The translations under genes and the position numbers were made by a program. 52,224 bases of DNA from Muribaculaceae bacterium (GTDB lineage: Bacteria; Bacteroidota; Bacteroidia; Bacteroidales; Muribaculaceae): the NCBI GenBank assembly GCA_022484565.1, contig JAKVKZ010000015.1, positions 1 to 52,224 of the forward strand, given 5' to 3'. The notes under the pieces were generated by a model. That model was not told where the DNA came from. It saw only the letters and a list, made by a program, of their open reading frames with translations, and did not search any database. Positions 34,900-42,062 of this stretch are shown here, in pieces (position 1 is the stretch's first letter; the number at the start of each line of letters is the position of its first letter).

Positions 34900-35841
34900 A
34901 TGTCATACTCTAAATTATCCTCTTTTGTCCTGTCGGCAATCCTTTTCTTAAGTTGCGCTCTTAGTGCTGGTGCCACAAATGTAGTGGCAAGTAACAAAAA
35001 ATCCACCGTTTCCGTAAGCACCGGCAATTTCAATAAAATCAAAGTCGATTGCATCGCCAAGGTGATTTATTCCAATGCCTTCACATCTTCAGTAAAAATC
35101 ACTGCTCCCGACAACATCCAGCCATTCATTTCCGCCAAGGCCGTTAATGGCACTCTCGACGTCAAACTCGTCAGCAAGGACGATTTGTCACTCGCTTTTG
35201 GCAACGACGCTATGCTCAACGACGGAAATCCTTTTATCGTAATTGAGGTTTCCTCTCCCGAACTTCGTGCGGTTGATCTCAGCAACAGCTCCGTAATGGT
35301 CATCAACGGCAATTTCACCACTCCCGATTTTGCTGTCAGCATCAACGGTCTCAGTTCTTTCTCAGCCAAGACAATCAACTGCAACGGTGCGCTGAAAGCC
35401 ACTCTATCAGGCAATGGCGATTTGCAGCTTGGCAATGTGGTGGCCAATTCCCTGAAATGTGCCCTCACTGGCGATGGCAACATAAAATTGAAGAGTTTCA
35501 ACGGCTCCTCAGCCAATGTCTTTTTATTGGGGCAAGGTCAGATTACTGCCGGCAACATCACTGCCGATTCTCTCTCATGCTCGCTCAATGGTCAGGGTTC
35601 AATCCGTCTCGATGGAGATGTTCCTACTGGCAACTTAAAATTGAATGGCAGAGGTTCCATTTCTGCTGCGCATCTCAATCTCGACAATGCCTTTGTCAAC
35701 GCCTCCGGATCTGGCGAAGTGTATTGCAAGGCGCAGTATTCGCTCAGCACTGCCACCACCGACGGCTGCAAGGTGTTCTACTATGGCAATCCTTCAGTAT
35801 CCTCCACCGGAGCTGAACAGCCTCAGCACCTTGGCATCTGA
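34900..35841 (+). CDS. secreted GIN-domain protein (DUF2807)
   Basis: 313 residues. Signal peptide about 1-25 (SAILFLSCALSAGAT). The mature part has the DUF2807 pattern: FNKIKVDCIAKVIY near the start, then repeated short strands such as GNGDLQLGNV, TGDGNIKLKS, LGQGQITAG and NGQGSIRLDG, which build a right-handed beta-helix-like fold. The role of this family is not established; members are thought to be exported adhesin-like or head-tail structural proteins. Probably in the periplasm or on the surface. A terminator follows, so it is expressed apart from the paralogue at 36024, with which it shares domain type and order. Confidence 0.82.
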   Translation: MSYSKLSSFVLSAILFLSCALSAGATNVVASNKKSTVSVSTGNFNKIKVDCIAKVIYSNAFTSSVKITAPDNIQPFISAKAVNGTLDVKLVSKDDLSLAFGNDAMLNDGNPFIVIEVSSPELRAVDLSNSSVMVINGNFTTPDFAVSINGLSSFSAKTINCNGALKATLSGNGDLQLGNVVANSLKCALTGDGNIKLKSFNGSSANVFLLGQGQITAGNITADSLSCSLNGQGSIRLDGDVPTGNLKLNGRGSISAAHLNLDNAFVNASGSGEVYCKAQYSLSTATTDGCKVFYYGNPSVSSTGAEQPQHLGI

Positions 35842-35910
35842 TGCCGCTCATTTTACTTCTATAATTTTTAGCTTTACTATATAAAACTTTGAGCAGATTC
35901 TGCAATTTCA

Positions 35911-35947
35911 GGGGGCTGACCTACGCGATGCATGTCAGCCCCTTTTT
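35911..35947 (+). terminator. terminator between the two GIN-domain genes
   Basis: GGGGCTGAC (35912-35920) pairs with GTCAGCCCC (35934-35942), followed by TTTTT. Confidence 0.85.
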
Positions 35948-36023
35948 CTGAAAAAATGTGCTGTTTTTGCAACTTTTTTGCCAGTAGCTACGTCTAATAA
36001 ATATAAAAGATATTATTACAATT

Positions 36024-37010
36024 ATGAAGATTCTCCGATACATCTATTTTTCCGTCATCGTGGCTTTAATTGCCATTTCTTCGGTCTCATGCCGTTTTGC
36101 CGATAATTTCGTTTCGGCAAGCGACAACATCGTCACAAAGAACGTTCCCACCTCCAATTTCTCGGCCATTCAGCTCAAATCGGATGCCGATGTGGTTATC
36201 CGCCAGGCACCTGTCACAAGTGTGAAAATCAAAGGCTCCGACAATTTAGTCCCCAACGTAATTGTCTCCAACTCTAACGGCACTTTGGTAATCACCGAGC
36301 ATCAGAATTTCGTAGTCCGCACTATGCGCGAGGAGCAATTCCCCACAGTTTACATTACTGTGCCTTCTCTTGATGATATTTCTCTCATTGGCAGCGGCGA
36401 CATCCGCGTCGACAGCGTTTTCAATGCCGATGGCCTTCAGCTCTCATTGACGGGCAGCGGCGACATTTCCATCCGCAACCTTTCTTGTCATGGCAATCTC
36501 ACTTGCAATCTCAAAGGTTCGGGCGATGTCGATTTCAAGGGCGAAGTCAAGACTGACAGTGCCTCTTTTTATCTTGTGGGTTCAGGCGACATTTCAGGCA
36601 AAAGCCTTGTGACGCATTATTTCACCTCATCGTTGGAAGGCTCAGGCGACATTTCATTCCATAATGTGCTTGCTCTTAATGTGAATACCCGTCTGCAAGG
36701 TTCTGGCGACTTCTCCTTTGGCAGCATCACGGCTCAAACTCTCAATGGCATTTTAAGTGGCTCAGGCGACATCCACATCAATGGTGGAACGGCTTCTCTC
36801 GTTTCATTCGATGCTGGCGGTTCAGGCTCTGTATCAGCCGCCGCTATCAAGGCAAGAAAGTTCGTTGCCCGTGCAGCTGGCTCATCTTCCATCGAATGTT
36901 CGCCAATCGACACTCTCGAAACTGAAATATCCAATTCCGCCGACATCGTCTTTCATGGCAATCCCGTTGAGCGCCATGTTGGCAAGAATGCTCCACAAAA
37001 AGCCAATTGA
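36024..37010 (+). CDS. GIN-domain lipoprotein-like protein with regular GSGD repeats
   Basis: 328 residues. Signal sequence ending near SSVSC, where Cys23 makes a likely lipobox (ISSVSC), so a lipoprotein is probable. The DUF2807 opening FSAIQLKSDADVVIRQ is followed by seven GSGD units and a final GSG, spaced 20 or 21 residues (LIGSGDIRV, LTGSGDISI, LKGSGDVDF, LVGSGDISG, LEGSGDISF, LQGSGDFSF, LSGSGDIHI). One unit per turn of a beta-helix explains the spacing. No catalytic site seen. It is paralogous to the gene at 34900, whose repeats are less regular. Location is the outer membrane or surface; function unknown. Confidence 0.82.
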   Translation: MKILRYIYFSVIVALIAISSVSCRFADNFVSASDNIVTKNVPTSNFSAIQLKSDADVVIRQAPVTSVKIKGSDNLVPNVIVSNSNGTLVITEHQNFVVRTMREEQFPTVYITVPSLDDISLIGSGDIRVDSVFNADGLQLSLTGSGDISIRNLSCHGNLTCNLKGSGDVDFKGEVKTDSASFYLVGSGDISGKSLVTHYFTSSLEGSGDISFHNVLALNVNTRLQGSGDFSFGSITAQTLNGILSGSGDIHINGGTASLVSFDAGGSGSVSAAAIKARKFVARAAGSSSIECSPIDTLETEISNSADIVFHGNPVERHVGKNAPQKAN

Positions 37011-37113
37011 CGTTTGTTTGTCCTTTTTCTCAATAATTGCCATCTGCAGCGACTTTCCATCAGCCCAATCAGCCCAAAATCGTCCCTGCAAATGGCAATT
37101 CTTATTAAATTGC

Positions 37114-37121
37114 TATCTTTG
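37114..37121 (+). promoter_or_regulatory. -7 element for the 78-residue gene
   Basis: TATCTTTG, 20 bp before the ATG at 37142. No clear -33 element. Confidence 0.5.
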
Positions 37122-37141
37122 CAACAAAATTAAGAATCATT

Positions 37142-37378
37142 ATGACCGACAAACGAGATTATCCCGAAGAACTGACTGATAAAATGCATTCAGAGTTCAC
37201 AATCAGCGAGGAAGACAGAATCCAACTCAAAGCAGGGACTATATGGAGAGATTTCCCTGACGAGACAGAAGAAGTAAAACGCGAATTGTGCAAAGATATG
37301 GGTCTAAGTTGGGAAGATTGCTTGCGTTGGAAAGACTATTGGATGCAACTTATTTCCTCGAGCAAAGAAGGTAAATAA
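37142..37378 (+). CDS. 78-residue acidic protein, unknown
   Basis: Not recognised. The peptide is acidic with several Trp (TIWRDFPDETEE, LSWEDCLRWKDYWMQLI), no signal peptide and no membrane helix, so it is cytosolic. The pattern resembles small helical adaptor-like proteins, but nothing more can be said. The consensus -7 element at 37114-37121 and clean codon use support it as a real gene. It converges on the RyR-like pair with 29 bp between stop codons. Confidence 0.65.
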   Translation: MTDKRDYPEELTDKMHSEFTISEEDRIQLKAGTIWRDFPDETEEVKRELCKDMGLSWEDCLRWKDYWMQLISSSKEGK

Positions 37379-37407
37379 GTAATATCTCCCCAAAAGCCGA
37401 TTAATTG

Positions 37408-39645
37408 TCAGGATTCCGCCTCTTCTTTCGCAAGGTAGAAGCTCGTTATGGCCACTATGCTGTCGTACCATTTATAGTCAATGGTGAGTTCGTCCCACGT
37501 CACAATGCACTTATGCCATTTCCTGATTTCATCGCACGATTTTCCGCCGGCAATCTCCTCACCTTCAGGTAGCGGAATGTAGCCCAAAGCTTTGTGGGCA
37601 GCATTCCATCTGAGGTGTTCAAGCATCGACAGATTATGAAAATACGGGTATTTCGCATAAATTTCCTCTCTCGGCATTTTTTTGATGAATGCTTCCTGTA
37701 TTTCATCGTATTTCTCTTTGGCAACGCCTCTTCCCCCCGATAGTTCAATCTTTGTGTATAGGTGCAGCGCGTTCACCCTGTCCTGACTTTCTTGGCGGGC
37801 TATCTTCATGATGTTTGCCTTCTTCTGCATTTCATCATCGCTCTTCACGCGCTTGTTGTGGCGTTCATTCCAGCACTGTTCCGGCGACTTTTTCGCGTAT
37901 TCTTCCGGATTGTCCCATTCCGACGGTGCGTAATCTATGCGCTGCTTCTCATAATTATAGTAGAATGTTTCCGCTTTTGGCAGCAGATAGTCGTTCAGCA
38001 CGCAGCGTTCCTTGAAAACGTCGATTGTCGAGCCGAAAATTATTATATTGCCCACTTTTTTGGCAATTTCCTTAAGCCTTTCAATATTTTCGTCGCAATA
38101 TGAGCGCACGAATATTCCGAATTTGCCCATGTCCTTTCCGCTGCGCTGTGCAAGTTCGTATATGTCCACCGCAAGCGTGATTCCATGTTCGTCATCTCCC
38201 ACGGCCACCACTATATAGTTCAGCCGCTTTATATTTTCCCGCATCAGCTGCCAGAATTCCCGCGAATTGTAGTCCATCGCATCGTATTCTATCCCGCTGC
38301 TTTCAGTGTCAAGTCCGGGGCATCTTGTCAGAAATCTCTCCACCAGATTGTCCATTTCCGAATCCACAGCAATGAAATGGCTTTGTTTCGCTTCATCGTC
38401 GTATTTGAATTGTCCGAACTCATATAGCCATTTCAGCGCGGTGCGTCCTGTTTCTCCGAATCCCACCACCATTGCCGCAAATTCGCTCGTTGCCAACGCC
38501 TGCTTGGTGTCAATGTCAATATAGTTTACCGGGTGGTGAATGTATTTGTTGTAAGTGTCCTGTCCGTTTACTGGCTGAGTCTTGCTCGCGTTCATCAGCA
38601 GCCCTATTGATAGCGATGCGGTGTCAATTATTTTTATGTCAAGGTTATCCATGCTTTCACGTTCAAGCATAGTGTTGCTCTGAGCGCTGTTCACAAGGCA
38701 GAAAATCCTCTTTTTCCCGTGATAATCATTTTCCCCTGTTTCATCTGTTTCCGTGAAGCTCGATCGCAATTTCAGCAGTGATTCTATGTTTTGGTTCTCG
38801 TCGCTGCTGAATAGGAAGAAGCACGTTTCATCGGTCTTTTCCATCAGCCGGTCTATTCCCATGAATGTCAGTGCCTCGTTTGCTTTCCGCTTGTATTCCT
38901 CTACCTTTTTCGCATAGTTCACATAGTTGTTTTCATTCGGGTCGTCAAGGATTCTTGTCTTCCTTTTTATTATTGCGCCAACTCTGCCGGCCTGTTCCAG
39001 CAGGTCGCGGTTCGATGTCACATGCGTCAGCAGGCTGTCAACGCTAAGTCCAGTGTCGTCGTTGTCCTCGTCGAATTCCGTCACCACTATCACTGCGTCC
39101 TTGTGGTTTGCCCTGATGTCGGTCGCAAGCGTCACAGTCCGCTCATTGATGCCGAAAAACACGTACAGCCCCGCATCATTGTGCTTTGTTGCAAGCGCTT
39201 TTCTGAATCGTTGCCACGATTGTATCTTGAACTTGAAGAAATGCAGCGTGAAAATTCCGGTAAATGCTATCGCCGCTATGTGCACTATCGTGAAGACCGT
39301 CATGTACGATGCGCTGTCGAGGCACACCGGGTCCACTTCCTGCAGGTCATTCTGCGCGGCGAACATTTCCACCGACATCAGCAGTGGCCTCAGCGTCAAT
39401 GCAAAAAATGAGTTTTCTGTCCCGCTCCAGCAGAATCCGCGCAAATACACCAGATAGCCGGAGATCAGTATCAATATGCCTATCAGCATGAAGTTTTTCG
39501 ACAGGAACCGCCGCTTCTTTATGGCCATTGTCAGCACAAATATTATCACAAGGCCTATCACAATCTGAACCCAGATTATGTTTGCGTCGAAAATCCGTAG
39601 CCACGGTTTTTCCACCACATCGTTCAAATCATCAAGCAATAGCAT
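37408..39645 (-). CDS. membrane protein with two Rossmann folds and RyR-like C-terminus (copy 2)
   Basis: 745 residues. Three clear membrane helices near 24-43, 52-70 and 113-136, then a cytosolic part. The first Rossmann-like fold starts with YVFFGINERT (161-170); the second, VVGFGETGRT (393-402), has the GxGxxG pattern of TrkA-N/RCK nucleotide-binding domains. The C-terminal region (about 670-735) carries LEHLRWNAAHKALGY and HKCIVTWDEL with a following K-x-x-D, the pattern of prokaryotic RyR domains. Such combinations are reminiscent of RCK-gated ion channels, but no pore-loop or selectivity filter was found, and helices are too few for a classical channel subunit. It follows its paralogue by 27 bp, so the two are one operon and may form a heteromer. 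Function unknown. Confidence 0.72.
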   Translation of the reverse strand: MLLLDDLNDVVEKPWLRIFDANIIWVQIVIGLVIIFVLTMAIKKRRFLSKNFMLIGILILISGYLVYLRGFCWSGTENSFFALTLRPLLMSVEMFAAQNDLQEVDPVCLDSASYMTVFTIVHIAAIAFTGIFTLHFFKFKIQSWQRFRKALATKHNDAGLYVFFGINERTVTLATDIRANHKDAVIVVTEFDEDNDDTGLSVDSLLTHVTSNRDLLEQAGRVGAIIKRKTRILDDPNENNYVNYAKKVEEYKRKANEALTFMGIDRLMEKTDETCFFLFSSDENQNIESLLKLRSSFTETDETGENDYHGKKRIFCLVNSAQSNTMLERESMDNLDIKIIDTASLSIGLLMNASKTQPVNGQDTYNKYIHHPVNYIDIDTKQALATSEFAAMVVGFGETGRTALKWLYEFGQFKYDDEAKQSHFIAVDSEMDNLVERFLTRCPGLDTESSGIEYDAMDYNSREFWQLMRENIKRLNYIVVAVGDDEHGITLAVDIYELAQRSGKDMGKFGIFVRSYCDENIERLKEIAKKVGNIIIFGSTIDVFKERCVLNDYLLPKAETFYYNYEKQRIDYAPSEWDNPEEYAKKSPEQCWNERHNKRVKSDDEMQKKANIMKIARQESQDRVNALHLYTKIELSGGRGVAKEKYDEIQEAFIKKMPREEIYAKYPYFHNLSMLEHLRWNAAHKALGYIPLPEGEEIAGGKSCDEIRKWHKCIVTWDELTIDYKWYDSIVAITSFYLAKEEAES

Positions 39646-39672
39646 ATTTTCTCAATTATTTTCGCTCAATTT

Positions 39673-41889
39673 TCATTCGTTTGCTGCTTTCTTTATCAGG
39701 TAGTAGCTCGTAAGCACCACCAGACTGTCGTACCACTTGTAGTCCATCGAAAGCGCTTCCCATGGCACCATGCACTTATGCCATTTATGTATCTCGTCAC
39801 ACGATTTTCCGCCTTCAATCTGTTCCCCGTCGGGCAGCGGTACGTAGCCTAAAGTCTTGTGTCCGGCGTTCCATCTCAGGTGTTCAAGGCGCGACAGGTT
39901 CAAGAAGTACGGGAATCTTTCAAAAATCTCTTCCCGCGTCATCTTCTGCTTCAATGCGCCCGTCACTTCTGCGTATCGTTCTATCGCTCTGTCACGCCCG
40001 CCTGAAATCATCATTTTGGTGTAGATGTGCAGCGCGTTCACTCTGTCCTGGCTTTCCTGCCGCTCCACTTTCAGGTTGCTCTCTTTCCGCTTTCGGCTGT
40101 CATCTCCCTTATTGCGGTTTCTGTGGCGTTCGTCCCAGCATTCCTCAGGCGTTTTCTTTTTGAATTGTTCAAGGGTTCCCGCTTCCGATGCTGTGCCTTT
40201 TATCCGCTGACGCTCATAATTGTAATAGAAATTCTGCGATAGCGGCAGCAGAAAATCCTCCATTATGTAGTGTTCCTTGAATATTTCCGTTGTCGAGCCG
40301 AATATCGTTATGTTTCCAAGCCTTCGCGCTATCTCGTAAAGCCGTTCATAATTCTCGTCGTTGTATGAGCATACGAATATTCTGAATTTCTCCAGATTCT
40401 TTCTGTGCCGTTCGGCAAATTCATAAATATCCACAGCAAGCGTTATGTCGCGTTCGTCGTCGCCGACGGCTATCACCACATAGTTCAACTTTTCTATTCT
40501 GCCTTCAAGCCAAGTCCAGAAAGCTTCAGTGTTATAGTCCTCGTTGATGTATTTGATTCCGCTGTTTTCCGTCGTCAGCCCGGGATATTTCGCCAAAAAG
40601 CTTCCTCTGATTTTATTGATATTCTCATCCACCACATAGAATTGGCTCGCCATCTCCTCATCGGCATACTGGAATTGTCCGAATTCGTACAGCCATCGCA
40701 GCGCGTTTGTGCCCGTGTCGCCGAATCCCAGTACAAGAGCGTTGAACTGGCTTGTCGCCAACGCGTTTTCAGTGTCTATATCAATGAAGTTCACAGGATG
40801 GAATTCATATTCATGAACCATTTTGCCGGTATCCCTCTTCACCGCGTTCGATAGCAGAGCCACAGACAGCGATGATGCGTCAACCACCTTTATCTCCACA
40901 TCGTCGACGCTGTCCTTTTCAAACAGCGCATTTCCTTGGGCGCTGTTCACAAGGCAGAAAATCCGTTTGCTCCCTTTATATTTCATGCACGACGACTTCT
41001 GAAGCCTGAGCACAGTCGAAATGTTCTGGTTCTCGTCTTCCCCGAATATGAAGAAGCACGTGTCGTCCGTTTTCATCATCAGTTTGTCCACTCCGGTAAA
41101 GTTAAGCGACTCGTCGGCAGTCCTCCGGCGTACATTCATCAGTGTCGCCGCATCTGTGTTGGCACGCTCGCGCTTCCTCCCGAAAACGCTTCTTCCGCGC
41201 CTCACTATTGCGCCTATCGCATGGGCCTGCTCCAGCAAATCGCGTCGCGACGTCATGCGCACAAATGCGCTTTGGGTGCTCGCTCCTTCGCCGTTGTTCC
41301 CTTCATACATATCTGTGATTATTATCACCGCATTCTTGTGGTTCGCCCTTATGTCGGTCGCAAGCGTCAATGTCCGCTCCGTTATTCCTGAAAACACGTA
41401 TAGCCCGTCATCAATGTGCTCCAGCATCTGTGCCTTTCCGTACATCCACCAATTCTTCAGATTGTATTTGAAAAATTGCAACGTGAACACGCTCGTGAAT
41501 GCCAATGCCGCCGTGTGCGCTATGGCGAACATCGTCATATATGCCGCGCTCTCCTTGCAGCTTGGGTCAACCTCTATCAAGTCGTTATGTCCGGCAAACA
41601 TCTCTATCGCCGACAGCAGCGGACGCAGCCCCAACGCGAACACCGAGCATTGAGTGCCTTCCCACCAGTAGCCGCGCATGTACACTCCATAGCCGGCAAG
41701 CAGTATCAGTATGCCGGTCAGCACGAAATTCTTCTTGGCAAAGTTATCCCGCTTGTTTATCATCAGCACCACCGCCACAATCAGCAGCGCCACAATTATG
41801 TTCACTGCCGTCACATTGTGGTCAAGTGCCTCAAGCCATTTTCCTTCTGCCATTGCCTGCTGGATGTTCAGAATTATCATGTTTGCCAT
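39673..41889 (-). CDS. membrane protein with two Rossmann folds and RyR-like C-terminus (copy 1)
   Basis: 738 residues, the paralogue of the gene at 37408, with the same order: membrane helices near 28-45, 56-72 and 118-140, first Rossmann-like fold from LYVFSGITERT, second from LVLGFGDTGTNAL, and RyR-like end LEHLRWNAGHKTLGY with HKCMVPWEAL. Conserved blocks such as SQDRVNALHIYTK, CFFIFGEDENQNI and RIFCLVNSAQ are shared almost word for word, but the linkers differ, so the duplication is old. It is the first gene of the pair. The likely cytosolic nucleotide or nucleotide-like ligand binding is inferred from the Rossmann folds. No catalytic motif seen. Confidence 0.72.
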   Translation of the reverse strand: MANMIILNIQQAMAEGKWLEALDHNVTAVNIIVALLIVAVVLMINKRDNFAKKNFVLTGILILLAGYGVYMRGYWWEGTQCSVFALGLRPLLSAIEMFAGHNDLIEVDPSCKESAAYMTMFAIAHTAALAFTSVFTLQFFKYNLKNWWMYGKAQMLEHIDDGLYVFSGITERTLTLATDIRANHKNAVIIITDMYEGNNGEGASTQSAFVRMTSRRDLLEQAHAIGAIVRRGRSVFGRKRERANTDAATLMNVRRRTADESLNFTGVDKLMMKTDDTCFFIFGEDENQNISTVLRLQKSSCMKYKGSKRIFCLVNSAQGNALFEKDSVDDVEIKVVDASSLSVALLSNAVKRDTGKMVHEYEFHPVNFIDIDTENALATSQFNALVLGFGDTGTNALRWLYEFGQFQYADEEMASQFYVVDENINKIRGSFLAKYPGLTTENSGIKYINEDYNTEAFWTWLEGRIEKLNYVVIAVGDDERDITLAVDIYEFAERHRKNLEKFRIFVCSYNDENYERLYEIARRLGNITIFGSTTEIFKEHYIMEDFLLPLSQNFYYNYERQRIKGTASEAGTLEQFKKKTPEECWDERHRNRNKGDDSRKRKESNLKVERQESQDRVNALHIYTKMMISGGRDRAIERYAEVTGALKQKMTREEIFERFPYFLNLSRLEHLRWNAGHKTLGYVPLPDGEQIEGGKSCDEIHKWHKCMVPWEALSMDYKWYDSLVVLTSYYLIKKAANE

Positions 41890-41989
41890 TCCTAATTTTT
41901 ATTTCGGTTTACGTCTGCCTTTTGCAAACTCATCTGCGAATTTATCTATTCTCCCCTTATTCACCAAATTAATGAATAATTTTGTGCAT

Positions 41990-42024
41990 AAAAAAATGCG
42001 CATGGCAATCACTGCCCTGCGCAT
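41990..42024 (-). terminator. terminator of the 974-residue secreted protein
   Basis: On the minus strand ATGCGCAGGGCAGTGATTGC-type hairpin (ATGCGCA with TGCGCAT arms, 41996-42024) followed by T6. The same hairpin with about 35 bp of flank recurs at 47751-47785 after another secreted-protein gene. Confidence 0.85.
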
Positions 42025-42062
42025 TCATTATCAACTAAAACTTTATATGATGATTTATTAAC

